Program-made: the position numbers and the translations under genes
Part shown: piece by piece, positions 26,589 to 36,159 of the stretch
How the letters are laid out: each line of letters opens with the position of its first letter
How positions within the stretch are numbered: position 1 is the stretch's first letter
Assembly (NCBI RefSeq): GCF_007641255.1
Contig: NZ_CP036259.1
Location: forward strand, 2,914,001 to 2,978,000
Length of the DNA stretch: 64,000 nt
From: Sporomusa termitida
GTDB lineage: Bacteria; Bacillota; Negativicutes; Sporomusales; Sporomusaceae
Reading direction: 5' to 3'
Notes under the pieces: model-generated
The model's database searches: none
What the model saw: the letters and a program-made list of their open reading frames with translations, nothing else
Told to the model about the DNA's origin: nothing

Positions 26589-27587
26589 TTAATCCCGCTT
26601 TTTGCGTTGAGAATCTTTGGTCCATCTGCGCGCAGACAATATTTCAAAACCGTAGCGCTCATAAAGTGTTCCCATCGCGCCTTTGGGCGCAACAAAAATA
26701 ACACCAATAGCAATTATCCCCAGAATAATCATGCTGATGCCAGGATAATCGTAGAGATATTGTTTCAATATCACATATAATACAGCGCCCAGCACCGGCC
26801 CTTCTATTGTACCGGTTCCACCGATGATAACCATAAAAACCATAGCTACCGTCCAATCAATCCCAAAAGCAGCAAACGGCTGAACATAAGCAATAGACAA
26901 ATATAAGGCAGCGCCTGTTATACCGGTAACAAAAGCGGCTAGCAAAAAACACTTTAGTTTTGTCTGATATAGCTCTATGCCTACCGTCTCCGCCGCCGAC
27001 TCATTATCACGCATGGCCATCAGCGCCAGCCCCAGTGTGGAGCGGAGCAAGGCATATACTAAAACAACAGCCCCGGCACCAACGACCAAAGCGATATAAT
27101 ACAAATCAACAGTCGTCAGCTCATAACTGGCAGTTATATTAAAACCCTGACCAGACCTAACATACGTCCAATTGCTAAAATATACGGCCAAGGCTTCGGC
27201 CGCTATCCACGTACCAATGGAAAAATAAACACCGCGCATTTTAAATATTGGTTGAGAAATAATTACCGCCAAGATTACGGAAACCACCCCGCCGGTAATT
27301 ATGCCCAAAATTATTGGCAGCTGGTAAATCTCCGTAATTACGGCTAAGGAATACCCGCCTAAGCCAACAAACATTTGTTGTCCGAGTGAAACCAGCCCGG
27401 CATAACCGGCAAGCAGATTCCACATCTGGCCTAACGCCATATACAGCAAAATCTGGACTAATATTGACGTTATATATTCGTTAACCAAAAAAGGCAAACT
27501 GCAAAGTATCACTAGTAATATAACAGGAATAAGCAGCCTGGCCTTTAATTTCCAGAATTGCGACTGTATTGTTATCACCTTAATCAA
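26589..27587 (-). CDS. livM: Branched-chain-type ABC importer permease LivM
   Basis: 332 residues with about ten membrane helices. The LivM signature is seen in GQQMFVGLGGYSLAV and FKMRGVYFSIGTWIAAEAL, and the cytoplasmic EAA-like loop near DNESAAETVGI couples to the ATPase. Last gene of the minus-strand set livK-G-F-H-M (order K, G, F, H, M), with a 27-bp gap after livH. The substrate of this HAAT-type importer is probably not leucine: members of this family also carry aromatic acids and urea, and the neighbourhood is aromatic. Confidence 0.9.
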   Translation of the reverse strand: MIKVITIQSQFWKLKARLLIPVILLVILCSLPFLVNEYITSILVQILLYMALGQMWNLLAGYAGLVSLGQQMFVGLGGYSLAVITEIYQLPIILGIITGGVVSVILAVIISQPIFKMRGVYFSIGTWIAAEALAVYFSNWTYVRSGQGFNITASYELTTVDLYYIALVVGAGAVVLVYALLRSTLGLALMAMRDNESAAETVGIELYQTKLKCFLLAAFVTGITGAALYLSIAYVQPFAAFGIDWTVAMVFMVIIGGTGTIEGPVLGAVLYVILKQYLYDYPGISMIILGIIAIGVIFVAPKGAMGTLYERYGFEILSARRWTKDSQRKKRD

Positions 27588-27614
27588 TTATTTACCTCCC
27601 CCCAAATCTACAGC

Positions 27615-28484
27615 CTATTTTCTTGTTTTTGCCGCTAGCAGCCCCTCTGGTTTAATCGTCAATATAATCAGTAAAACCAGATAGCCTGACAATAATTGGT
27701 AGCCGGAGCCAAAAAAGAAAGCGCCGAGTAACTGAGCAAGCCCCAATATAATACCTCCTACCAGGGTTCCCAGCAAGCTCCCCATACCGCCAATGACAAC
27801 AACGCCAAAAGCGATAATTAAATATTGCGTACCGGTAGAAGGATAAAAGACAAAGGTCGTCCCTACTAATAGCCCGGCAATTGCCGCGGAAATCATTGCC
27901 AAACCCATGGTATAACTAAATACTCTTTTCGTATCTACACCCATCAGCTCAGCCGCGCGGCTGTCATCGGCAGTAGCCCTTATTGCCCGGCCCAAATAGG
28001 TATGGTTTAGAACATAATGCAGTGTAACAATGACACAAATTGCTGCTATGAAATTAACTGAATAAACCGCCGGCACTGAGATTAACTCCGTTGCGGCAAT
28101 ATTTGCTGTTGCAAACGAAACGTTAATGGAACGGGCATCAGCCCCAAAGAATAGGAGCAAGGCATTCGATAAACAAATGGAAACCCCGAAGGTTGTGAGC
28201 AGTGCCGGCTCAGGCCCTTTGTCCAGCACTTTGTTAATTAAGAAATTTTGGATTAAAAAGCCCATTACGGTCATCACCAATATTGTTATAACCAGGGCCA
28301 GCCACAGACTGCCCACAAGCTGGCTGGCCAGGATCATACAGATAAATGTTCCTACAATAATAAAATCACCGTGAGCCAGATTAGTTAGTCCCATTATGCC
28401 AAAGATCAAGGACATCCCGATGCCGATAATCGCATATAATCCACCTAATAATATTCCATTAAGCACGGATTGTATGATTTCCAT
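27615..28484 (-). CDS. livH: Branched-chain-type ABC importer permease LivH
   Basis: 289 residues, about eight membrane helices. Typical LivH start NGILLGGLYAIIGIGMSLIFGIMGLTNLAHGDF and the conserved RAIRATADDSRAAELMGVDT coupling loop. ATG preceded by AAGGAG. It pairs with LivM to form the transmembrane channel. Confidence 0.93.
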   Translation of the reverse strand: MEIIQSVLNGILLGGLYAIIGIGMSLIFGIMGLTNLAHGDFIIVGTFICMILASQLVGSLWLALVITILVMTVMGFLIQNFLINKVLDKGPEPALLTTFGVSICLSNALLLFFGADARSINVSFATANIAATELISVPAVYSVNFIAAICVIVTLHYVLNHTYLGRAIRATADDSRAAELMGVDTKRVFSYTMGLAMISAAIAGLLVGTTFVFYPSTGTQYLIIAFGVVVIGGMGSLLGTLVGGIILGLAQLLGAFFFGSGYQLLSGYLVLLIILTIKPEGLLAAKTRK

Positions 28485-28505
28485 AGCATTTTCTCCTTAC
28501 AAACA

Positions 28506-29243
28506 TTATTGTTTATCAGCCTTATGTAAGCCAAAGTAGGCCTCCTTGACTGCCTCCTCACCAAGCGCGGACGATTTCCCGGCCATAACAATCTGCCCTT
28601 TTAGCATTACATAGCTAAAGTCCGAATATGTTAGGCTCCGCCGGACATCTTGGTCAACCAGAATAATGGTAAGGCCTTGTTCATTAATTTTTTTGATTGT
28701 TAAATAGATATCTTTTATGATTATCGGGGCTAAACCTAAAGAAATTTCATCACAGCAAAGCAGTTTAGGTTCAGACATCAGGGCCCTCGCTATTGCCAGC
28801 ATTTGCCGCTGTCCGCCACTTAGATAGGACGCCTCCTGCCCGGCTTTATCTCTAAGCACCGGAAAAAGTGTATACACCCTTTCTAAATTTTTGTTTTTCT
28901 GTTTCCTGGCCCGGGGTAAATAGGCTCCCATGAGCAGGTTTTCCTTTACTGTCAGCTTCTTGAAAACGCTGCTGCCTTCCGGCGACATTGCCAGCCCCTT
29001 GGCCACAATTCTATTTGTCGGCAGGCCGTGAATATTATCGCCGAGGAACATTATTTCCCCGCTGGCAGGTTTATTTATGCCTAATATTGTGTTTAACAAC
29101 GTTGATTTGCCGGCACCGTTAGCGCCAATAATGGAAACAATTGAACCTGCTCTGATTTGTAGCGATACCTGGTGTAACGCTTGAAAATCACCATAATGAA
29201 CATTAATTTTTTTTACTGCTAATAGCATATCTTTACTGTTCAT
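28506..29243 (-). CDS. livF: ABC importer ATPase LivF
   Basis: 245 residues with Walker A GANGAGKST, signature YLSGGQRQMLAIARAL and Walker B LLCCDEISLGLAP. Starts at an ATG overlapping the livG stop (ATGA). Energises the importer with LivG. The Walker B-region Asp-Glu pair is intact. Confidence 0.94.
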   Translation of the reverse strand: MNSKDMLLAVKKINVHYGDFQALHQVSLQIRAGSIVSIIGANGAGKSTLLNTILGINKPASGEIMFLGDNIHGLPTNRIVAKGLAMSPEGSSVFKKLTVKENLLMGAYLPRARKQKNKNLERVYTLFPVLRDKAGQEASYLSGGQRQMLAIARALMSEPKLLCCDEISLGLAPIIIKDIYLTIKKINEQGLTIILVDQDVRRSLTYSDFSYVMLKGQIVMAGKSSALGEEAVKEAYFGLHKADKQ

Positions 29244-29965
29244 GCTTCCACCGCCCCTAAATACACGTTATGTACTGCCGGGGATTGCATGACTACCGCC
29301 GGCAAATCGCAAGCAATGTTTCTTCCTTCCGCCAGACATAATATCCTGTCAGTACCTTCATACATGGTTCTTAATACATGCTCTATCCAGACAATACTAA
29401 TACCTTGCGCCTTAACCGTTTTTACAATAGCAAGAATATCCGTAACCTCTAAATCGGTAAGCCCGCCGGCGACTTCGTCAAGTAATAAAAGCTTGGTATT
29501 GCCAGCCAGCGCCCGGGCAATTTCCAGTCTTTTTCGATCTAACAGTCCCAATTTCCCGGCAAACCAGTCCTCCTTGCTACCGAGTCCGCTTATCTCAATG
29601 ATTTCGCGGGCTTTGCCCTTGGCTTTCGCCTCACTCATGCGGCTGCCATATACGGCTCCCACCACAATGTTTTCAAATACAGTCATTTTTTCGAATGGCC
29701 GGGGGATCTGGAATGTACGGCCAAAGCCCATTCGGCAACGCTGTGTTATCGTTTTATGAATAATGTTTTCTCCATAAAAAGAAATCGCTCCCTGGGTAGG
29801 TTGTAAAATGCCTGTTAAAATATTTAGCAGCACTGTTTTTCCGGCCCCATTCGGCCCTATTACCCCTAAGACCTCATTCTCCTGTACAGCAAAAGTAAGT
29901 GCTTTAAGTACAGCATGATTGCCAAAAGATATGCCTAGATTCTCAACCTGCAACACTGAACCCAC
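29240..29965 (-). CDS. livG: ABC importer ATPase LivG
   Basis: 241 residues when started at the GTG at 29965, which follows GGAGG by 8 nt (a TTG at 30004 is the only alternative). Walker A GPNGAGKT, LivG-type long insertion with KAREIIEISGLGSKEDWFAGKLGLLDRKRLEIARAL, Walker B LLLLDEVAGG. The classic LSGGQ is replaced by a GLLDRKR variant, as is common in LivG. Overlaps livF by 4 nt. Confidence 0.92.
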   Translation of the reverse strand: MGSVLQVENLGISFGNHAVLKALTFAVQENEVLGVIGPNGAGKTVLLNILTGILQPTQGAISFYGENIIHKTITQRCRMGFGRTFQIPRPFEKMTVFENIVVGAVYGSRMSEAKAKGKAREIIEISGLGSKEDWFAGKLGLLDRKRLEIARALAGNTKLLLLDEVAGGLTDLEVTDILAIVKTVKAQGISIVWIEHVLRTMYEGTDRILCLAEGRNIACDLPAVVMQSPAVHNVYLGAVEA

Positions 29966-30087
29966 TGACGTCACCTCCACCCTGCTGTGCGCGGACTGTG
30001 CCAAGGTACTAGTAACTGCAAACCATAAAGACTTTGCAGCTACTTAGCCTGACACAATTTCCGCTATAGTTGAGAAATCTGATACTG

Positions 30088-31368
30088 CTATGGCTGCGAG
30101 CCTGGTATATATTGCATGGGCGCCGGCGATAATGGCACAATTGTCATTTTCTTGTTGTTCACAATATTCATTTCCCAGGGCCAGGTTTTACCTTTAACCC
30201 ATTGCCCGCCAACTACGAAGGTCTCGGCTAAATTCCGGTCATTATATTGAACATGGCCAACAACCGTGTCAATGTTTGTAGCTTTGATGGCTTCTCTGAT
30301 TTTATTTCTTTCCAGCGATTGAGCCCGTTTCAATACGTCAACAACTATTTCCATGCTGGCGTGTTTATAGCCCAGGGTAGCCATCGGCTGCTTACCTGTC
30401 AGCTCGGTCCAGGTTGCAGCCAGCTCTTGCGAACTTTGTCCTGTCAGGGAGGATTTATTGCCCGACATCGGGCTCCACCAAACCTCAGTTGTCAGGTTTT
30501 CTCCTAAGTTGTCACCCAACGCAGCAACATCGGCTGGAAATAGAATCGCTTTGGCGGCAGACATAATCTTGGGAACCAACCCTTGCTGCTGCATTTGTTT
30601 CCAGGCTGTCGCAAAATCAGGCGGAATCTGCATGGCCAGCACAATGTCAACGTCAGCCTGCTTGAACTGGTTAATCATTGCCGTGTAGTCTTTGGTATTG
30701 GGCGGGAACCTGCCTGGATCTACCAGCGTATAGCCTCTGGCCTGCACTTTTTTCTTAAGCGTATCCGTAATTGCAATCCCGTCAGGATCGTTAGGGGCAA
30801 TCAGGCCAATTTTTTTATTAGTAGCCAGTTGATCCCACATATCCAGATAAACATCAACCAGAGTATTCACTTTCCAGAAAGCATGGTAGGTCCAGGCATA
30901 TGGCCCGCCGGAAAGCCAGGCATCTGATAAGGCATCCACGGTTATACACGGAATTTTGTGCCGTTCTGCCGCAGCAGCCACTGGGTTAACCGTATCTGGC
31001 GTGTGAGCAGCCATCAGTATATCTACTTTATCCTGAAGAATCAGTTTATTAGCCGCTTCGGCTGCTTTGGTCGGACTGCTCTCAGAATCGGCAACAATTA
31101 TTTTAATAGGCAGTTTCTTGCCATACTCGGCAATATAAATCCCGCCTTCTTTATTAATTGCTTCAATTGCCTTTTCCTCGATCTGCGGCGTTCCCGCCCC
31201 GAAGGATGCCAATGGCCCGGTCACCGGGTTCACCCGCCCGATTAAAATGTAGTCCTTGCGGGCCTCGACTGAGCCGGTGCTTTTTCCACATCCGGCCAAT
31301 GCAATCATCGCGGCTAATGCTACAATAAAAATCATCGTTGTCAATCTATCCATTTTTGGCTTACCCAT
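30088..31368 (-). CDS. livK: ABC importer substrate-binding lipoprotein LivK-type
   Basis: 426 residues. N-terminal lipoprotein signal with lipobox LAGC (MIALAGCGK), so the mature protein starts at Cys and is anchored in the inner membrane. The rest is a periplasmic type-I binding fold: IGRVNPVTGPLASFG, ADSESSPTKAAEAANKL, then NTKDYTAMINQFKQADVD. First gene of the importer operon; the first 50 bp upstream lack a sigma-54 box. The ligand cannot be told from the sequence. Confidence 0.9.
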   Translation of the reverse strand: MGKPKMDRLTTMIFIVALAAMIALAGCGKSTGSVEARKDYILIGRVNPVTGPLASFGAGTPQIEEKAIEAINKEGGIYIAEYGKKLPIKIIVADSESSPTKAAEAANKLILQDKVDILMAAHTPDTVNPVAAAAERHKIPCITVDALSDAWLSGGPYAWTYHAFWKVNTLVDVYLDMWDQLATNKKIGLIAPNDPDGIAITDTLKKKVQARGYTLVDPGRFPPNTKDYTAMINQFKQADVDIVLAMQIPPDFATAWKQMQQQGLVPKIMSAAKAILFPADVAALGDNLGENLTTEVWWSPMSGNKSSLTGQSSQELAATWTELTGKQPMATLGYKHASMEIVVDVLKRAQSLERNKIREAIKATNIDTVVGHVQYNDRNLAETFVVGGQWVKGKTWPWEMNIVNNKKMTIVPLSPAPMQYIPGSQP

Positions 31369-31807
31369 TTTTTCTCCCTCTTTTCTTTTATTACTTTATA
31401 TCCCGCTAATCAAGTACGCGCTTTACCATAATAAGATTTTGTTTTTAAGCAATTAGTTATACTTATATTGCAAACCAAAAATAAGTTTGCTTGAATTCTT
31501 TAAAAATTCAGAACAATAATTAAAGAACTCTGCATATGCCAGACGCTATAGGTACAAAACACATTGACACGCTTAACATTCAAACCTGTTGCGTAAGAGT
31601 TTTAAGGCCGGGCATTATTAGCCGGAAAACCAATAATACCCGGCCGTGTTATAAATTACATGAAACCAGGGACGTAAGCACTAGAAAAACTTGATTTGTG
31701 CCAAGCCCTTCAGGACGCCGGCAGAAGCCGCCTGTACCCTTTAGAGTATTGGCGTTCTTACATATGATCAGAAATCGATATACTTTCTGCTCATGTAGCA
31801 AAACCGC
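31369..31807. other. Gene-free gap upstream of livK, with inverted repeat
   Basis: 439 bp. At 31606-31646 the arms GGCCGGGCATTATT and AATAATACCCGGCC form a 14-bp imperfect inverted repeat, downstream of the small gene at 31808-32104; without a clear T-run it is a possible terminator or regulatory site. Near 31470 a TTGC-AAAC / GTTTGC dyad lies upstream of livK. No sigma-54 consensus was found in this gap. Confidence 0.35.
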
Positions 31808-32104
31808 TTACGCCTTTACTCGTATACGGACTGTGCATACTTCCTTGCCATCTTCCATACTATAGGTTTCACCTAAATCAGGATCCGCCTTAGCCGTTGC
31901 GTCATATTCATCTTTAGTATAAGTAATATTCCCGCCATTTTTATGGCAAAGGACCTTTAAATGTGTCATCAGCAGCCTTGCACCGGATGAGATTTCCTCA
32001 CATTTCCGCATGGATTCCTTTACTGCCAGAATCAATTCTTCCCGCCCCATTGCTTCCAAGGCAGCTAAGCCTCGCTTTTCTTCTTGTTTTATTGCTTCAT
32101 TCAC
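31808..32104 (-). CDS. Small unknown protein
   Basis: 98 residues from a GTG at 32104 preceded by GGGAGG; a longer frame starts at 32134 but has a poorer site. Sequence begins MNEAIKQEEKRG (V read as M), helical in the first half (ELILAVKESMRKCEEI), with a beta-rich C-terminus (GKEVCTVRIRVKA). No membrane segment, no known motif. Stand-alone, next to the importer; not recognised. Confidence 0.6.
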   Translation of the reverse strand: MNEAIKQEEKRGLAALEAMGREELILAVKESMRKCEEISSGARLLMTHLKVLCHKNGGNITYTKDEYDATAKADPDLGETYSMEDGKEVCTVRIRVKA

Positions 32105-32266
32105 TTTACAGCCTCCCTTACATTTTATATCCATCCCGTCAAAGAGACAGTGAGGTTATAATTATACTTCCAATTTCAAAATTCCTGCAATATTTTAATT
32201 TTTTCTTCTATTATTATAACTTTTTCTTATATTATATTTATATCTTTCCGGCTCACGCGGTATTGT

Positions 32267-32307
32267 AACCTGACTGATACTGCAAGGAATACAGTATCAG
32301 TCAGGTT
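32267..32307. terminator. 16-bp perfect hairpin after the phloroglucinol operon
   Basis: Perfect arms (32267-32282 and 32292-32307) with a 9-nt loop, ending TTTTT on the plus strand. It lies 86 bp beyond the stop of the cyclase gene and before the small gene; likely the end of the operon transcript. Confidence 0.6.
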
Positions 32308-32392
32308 TTTACAATGAGGCTAGTCTGAGCAACACCGACAGCTTATTAGTTTGTCTGCTATAACGTATTTGTAGATTCGCTCCGGTACTGGA

Positions 32393-33328
32393 TTAAAAGC
32401 CACCATAATTGTATACTCTGTCGGGTACCGGATTTAGATCATCTTCATCTATTTCCGCAACACAGCGGACCATAGCGCCATCGCCCAGCCACCAGCGAAT
32501 CGGGAAGGCCATGAATTTAAACCGTTTGCCTACCACTTTTTCCAGATCGCCACCGATGTTTTCGACACCGACAATGCCGTTACCCATCATATATTTGTGG
32601 CAAGGCTCCCAGGTTCCCGCCAGACCATGATTTTCCAGCTTACCATATGCTTCCATATATTTGTCTTTGCCAAAGGTTTTAATAAATACATCCTTTTCGA
32701 ACTCTGCATAAGCCTCAATGCCAAATTGCTCAATAAATTCTTCGGTAATCGGTTTGCCTGAATCACCAATAAGATTCATTGCCGGCGGACCATTCTTACC
32801 CATTGTTGTATGCAGCGGGTGGTCAAGGGCTTGCATATCCATAGCCACACATTTGGGTTGATATTTATCAAACCATTGTCCCGCTTCTCTGCCGCAGCCG
32901 CAGGAATAATGATAATATTCCTTAGTGTCGTCAAATTTCAGATGCATGCCTGTTCTTAAAACAAGTACCATGCCCTTTACTTCCGCATGGGTTACTCCGG
33001 CCCGGGCCAAAGCATCGTCAAGATGTTTGGCTGTAATCAGGCCCCAGCGGTCGACACGTATATCGAGGCAAACTGCCTCGCCATAATAAGCATCCAGTGG
33101 CAGCTCATGCGTGTAACGGGCGCGTTTACCGTCAAACTCGTATTCCATAACATGGCGGGGGGCATCGGCATGGGTTCCGCAATGCATAACAACATCTATT
33201 TTTTGTGTTAATACGCCGCTTTTGGCCAGGCTATGCATAGTGTCAATTTTAGGTTTGGCAAAATACGGCCATACGGGTATGTCAGCATGGAATGGATGCG
33301 TTAAATCTACTAATACCTTTTTTCCCAT
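32393..33328 (-). CDS. Cyclase-family metal hydrolase, probable dihydrophloroglucinol cyclohydrolase
   Basis: 311 residues, longer than kynurenine-formamidase-type cyclases (about 210). The family metal motif is H49-C-G-T-H53-A-D55-A-P (HxGTHxDxP). In known phloroglucinol degradation, a Mn-dependent cyclase-family enzyme opens dihydrophloroglucinol to 3-hydroxy-5-oxohexanoate. Here it is the last gene of the operon with the SDR, cupin and CoA-transferase genes, next to the BKACE and dehydrogenase genes, which fits that step well. The extra C-terminal 100 residues (GLAGTWEPCHKYMMGN, RFKFMAFPIRWWLGD) are part of the subfamily. Confidence 0.85.
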   Translation of the reverse strand: MGKKVLVDLTHPFHADIPVWPYFAKPKIDTMHSLAKSGVLTQKIDVVMHCGTHADAPRHVMEYEFDGKRARYTHELPLDAYYGEAVCLDIRVDRWGLITAKHLDDALARAGVTHAEVKGMVLVLRTGMHLKFDDTKEYYHYSCGCGREAGQWFDKYQPKCVAMDMQALDHPLHTTMGKNGPPAMNLIGDSGKPITEEFIEQFGIEAYAEFEKDVFIKTFGKDKYMEAYGKLENHGLAGTWEPCHKYMMGNGIVGVENIGGDLEKVVGKRFKFMAFPIRWWLGDGAMVRCVAEIDEDDLNPVPDRVYNYGGF

Positions 33329-33414
33329 TGTTTTGATTCCTCCAATTGTATTTGCTTTTGTTTATTATAGGCCATGCTAGGGCATAGCAACTATCTCCGG
33401 ATGCAGCGGTAATA

Positions 33415-34203
33415 TCAGCCGGCTGTGCAGCCGCCATCAACGTAAAGAATTTGTCCTGTTACAAAGTCGGAAGCCGGTGCAGCTAAGTACACGGTTGCGC
33501 CGACCATATCCTCGGTCACAGCGGCACGGCCCAGGGGAATACGGGACAGGAAAACCTGCTTGAGTTTTTCATCTTCAAGCACCTGCTGCGTCAGCGGTGT
33601 CCAGAAAATGGTCGGGGCAATGGCATTAACCGTAATATTGTACTTAGCCCATTCGGTTGCCAGCTGTTTGGTCAGGCCGTCAACAGCCGCCTTACTGGGA
33701 CCATACGCCGCATAGCCGCCAGGATGTCCGGCAAAGCCGCGCACGGAGGATATGGTAATGATTTTACCAAAACCCTGTTCTTTCATGACCCGGCCAACAT
33801 GCTTGCAGGTGAGGAAAGTGCCTTTAACGTTAATATCCATGACCTGCTGAAAGTCTTCAGCCGGAAACTCTTCGGCCGGATACCGTTTGGCAATGCCGGC
33901 CACCGTCACCAGGATATCAATCTTGCCGAAGGTGTCCACAGTCTGCTGAACCAGGTTGATTACATCTGCTTCTTTGCTGACATCGCAGGCCACAGCCAAT
34001 GCCTTCCGGCCGAGTTTTTCAACCCCCTTTACCGCTGCTTCCAAAGTAGCAATTGTGCGGCCGGTAACAACAATATCAGCACCATAGACTGCTAACCCGG
34101 CGGCAATTGATTCTCCCAGGGCACCGGCCCCACCGGTTATTACTGCCACTTTGCCTTCAAGGCAAAACAGCTTTTTGATTTTGTCCAAAGTTACTTGCTC
34201 CAT
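33415..34203 (-). CDS. SDR-family reductase, probable phloroglucinol reductase
   Basis: 262 residues. Classical short-chain reductase: TGGAGALG (residues 23-30) for NAD(P), S152, Y167 and K171 as catalytic triad in the S-Y-x3-K pattern (YGPSK), and NAG-like motif changed to TVAGI. Phloroglucinol reductase, which makes dihydrophloroglucinol, belongs to this family. Its place beside the cyclase gene supports that call rather than a general alcohol dehydrogenase. Arg in TGRT after the second strand favours NADPH. Confidence 0.85.
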   Translation of the reverse strand: MEQVTLDKIKKLFCLEGKVAVITGGAGALGESIAAGLAVYGADIVVTGRTIATLEAAVKGVEKLGRKALAVACDVSKEADVINLVQQTVDTFGKIDILVTVAGIAKRYPAEEFPAEDFQQVMDINVKGTFLTCKHVGRVMKEQGFGKIITISSVRGFAGHPGGYAAYGPSKAAVDGLTKQLATEWAKYNITVNAIAPTIFWTPLTQQVLEDEKLKQVFLSRIPLGRAAVTEDMVGATVYLAAPASDFVTGQILYVDGGCTAG

Positions 34204-34222
34204 TTACACATCACCTCTACAA

Positions 34223-34564
34223 TTATGCTTCCGGGTAGTTCATAACCACCAGCATGCTTGCCGGTTTATTAGTTTCATTAATAATTTCTCTGCCTTCATT
34301 GGCCCCAATGTAAATAGAATCCCAGGCCTGCAAAACGACTTTTTCCGTCTTGGTAGTAACAGTTACTTCGCCTTCAAGGACAAAATAGATTTTCTCGACT
34401 GGAGATGCATCATATTCAGCGCCACCGGCTGGCAGGAAATGCGACAGACCCATCCAGAACATCTGCGCCCCGGTTTCCTCCTTCCCGTGCAATTTCAGAG
34501 CAACCATATTGAAGTGCTTGGGTGCCTGGTACGGCTTTACATCCTTTAATTCGACCTTCTTCAT
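34223..34564 (-). CDS. Small cupin-domain protein
   Basis: 113 residues from the ATG at 34564 (MKKVELKDVK), preceded by GGAGGAGG. Cupin barrel with ASPVEKIYFVLEGEVTVTT and AWDSIYIGANEGREI; the usual metal His are largely missing, only one near the second motif, so it may be non-catalytic. It lies between the SDR and the CoA-transferase genes with short gaps, so it belongs to the pathway, possibly as a stabilising or regulatory component. No known phloroglucinol step needs it. Confidence 0.75.
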   Translation of the reverse strand: MKKVELKDVKPYQAPKHFNMVALKLHGKEETGAQMFWMGLSHFLPAGGAEYDASPVEKIYFVLEGEVTVTTKTEKVVLQAWDSIYIGANEGREIINETNKPASMLVVMNYPEA

Positions 34565-34628
34565 ATTTTCTGCCTCCTCCTTTCTATGTTTTTCTATTTT
34601 TAATCCCATTAACAAACCTCAGGCTTAC

Positions 34629-35276
34629 TTAAACCGCCATTTCTTTGATATCAGGAGAGATAATGTAGTCAGCAGCAGTAGCTTCCCTTACGGTCTGCAG
34701 CGTAACCCCCGGCGCTATTTCGGTTAATAACAATCCCGGGTTCGTCACTTGAAACACACACAAATCAGTAATGATTAAATCCACTTCCTGCGAGGCGGTA
34801 AGCGGCAGAGTGCACTTCCTTACAATTTTAGGCACACCGCCTTTACCGACATGTTCCATGGCGACAATAACCCGTTTAGCGCCTACAACAAGATCCATGG
34901 CCCCACCCATACCTGGCACGATCTTGCCGGGGACCATCCAATTAGCCAGGTTGCCTTCCTGGTCCACTTCCAAGGCCCCCAGCACAGTGGCGTCAAGATG
35001 CCCGCCGCGAACGATGACAAAGGACATCGCGCTGTCAAAGGTAGCGCCGCCTGGCAGAATACCGGCCGGCTGTCCGCCTGCATTGCTCAGATCAGGATCA
35101 GTGGTTTCGCCGGCAGGCCCCAGTCCGATAAAGCCGTTTTCCGAATGCAGGATCACCTGTTTATCATTGGCAATATAATTGGCAACAAGTGTAGGTATAC
35201 CAATACCCAAATTCACCACATCGCCATCCTCAAGCTCTTGCGCCACCCTTTTAGCAATTAAAATCCTGTTTTCCAT
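34629..35276 (-). CDS. atoA: CoA-transferase subunit B (AtoA/ScoB-type)
   Basis: 215 residues matching AtoA throughout: LGIGIPTLVANY, SENGF with the catalytic Glu (residue about 46), and GGQPAGILPGGATFDSAMSF. Transfers CoA between acetyl-CoA or acetoacetyl-CoA and short 3-oxoacids. In this route it would activate acetoacetate to acetoacetyl-CoA for thiolysis. 21 bp after its partner subunit gene. Confidence 0.92.
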   Translation of the reverse strand: MENRILIAKRVAQELEDGDVVNLGIGIPTLVANYIANDKQVILHSENGFIGLGPAGETTDPDLSNAGGQPAGILPGGATFDSAMSFVIVRGGHLDATVLGALEVDQEGNLANWMVPGKIVPGMGGAMDLVVGAKRVIVAMEHVGKGGVPKIVRKCTLPLTASQEVDLIITDLCVFQVTNPGLLLTEIAPGVTLQTVREATAADYIISPDIKEMAV

Positions 35277-35297
35277 GAACGCTCCTCCAATCTCCCA

Positions 35298-35945
35298 CTA
35301 AGCTTGCACGATGCTGGTAATAAAGATTCCCGGCACCATAACCTCATCAGGAGCTATCTCTCCCACAGGCACGATTTTTTCCACTTCCGCAATAACAACA
35401 GCGGCTGCCGTAGCGATTTGGGGATTAAAATTACGTGTTGACATTCTAAATACCAGATTGCCCGCAGTGTCGGCTTTATGGGCTTTTACCAGGGCAACAT
35501 CTGCCCGCAGGGGTTTTTCCAGTAAAAATTCGCGGCCGTCGATGGTTATGGTCGGCTTGCCTGCGGCCACAACCGTGCCCACACCGGTTGGTGTGAGCAC
35601 GCCGCCCAGACCGGCACCGCCTGACCGTATGCGTTCAATCAAGGTTCCCTGCGGCGATAATTCCACTTCCAGTTCATTAGCATTCATTTGGCGGCCGGTT
35701 TCGGGGTTTGTGCCAACATGAGAAACAATGGCCTTTTTCACTTGGCGGTTAACAACCAGTTTGCCAATCCCCTTATCCGGAAAGCCAGTGTCATTGGCGA
35801 TGATAGTAAGGTCTTTATAGCCTCTGCTAACCACAGCATCAATTAAACCTTCCGGCGTTCCAACCGCTAAAAATCCCCCAATCATGATAACAGACGAATC
35901 TTGTATTTTGTCTATTGCCTGTTTCATACTGATTACCTTAGACAT
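35298..35945 (-). CDS. atoD: CoA-transferase subunit A (AtoD/ScoA-type)
   Basis: 215 residues matching AtoD: MIGGFLAVGTPEGLIDAVV, TNPETGRQMNANE, GGAGLGGVLTPTGVGT. First gene of the minus-strand operon (atoD-atoA-cupin-SDR-cyclase) served by the sigma-54 box P4 56 bp upstream of its ATG. Confidence 0.93.
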   Translation of the reverse strand: MSKVISMKQAIDKIQDSSVIMIGGFLAVGTPEGLIDAVVSRGYKDLTIIANDTGFPDKGIGKLVVNRQVKKAIVSHVGTNPETGRQMNANELEVELSPQGTLIERIRSGGAGLGGVLTPTGVGTVVAAGKPTITIDGREFLLEKPLRADVALVKAHKADTAGNLVFRMSTRNFNPQIATAAAVVIAEVEKIVPVGEIAPDEVMVPGIFITSIVQA

Positions 35946-36000
35946 TGTTTCCCCCTCAGTTCTTAGAGTTTATGTCCTAACGCCTACGCTTATCTTCATT

Positions 36001-36016
36001 GCAAGAACTATGCCAA
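36001..36016 (-). promoter_or_regulatory. Sigma-54 promoter box P4
   Basis: Minus strand TTGGCATAGTTCTTGC, full -24/-12 consensus; the box is 56 bp upstream of the atoD start. Its dyad array lies unusually far away (36403-36509), beyond a dispersed repeat. Confidence 0.88.
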
Positions 36017-36159
36017 CCAAAACATATTGATTGATTATTTGCATATTTTAAAAAACAAGTACCGGCTTAGCAGGTTTTACGGATATCTCCTTCCCGCCGC
36101 TTGCCTGTAAACAATAACCCCCTAGTGGTCTGACTACATTGAAAGCGTAAAATAATTCA

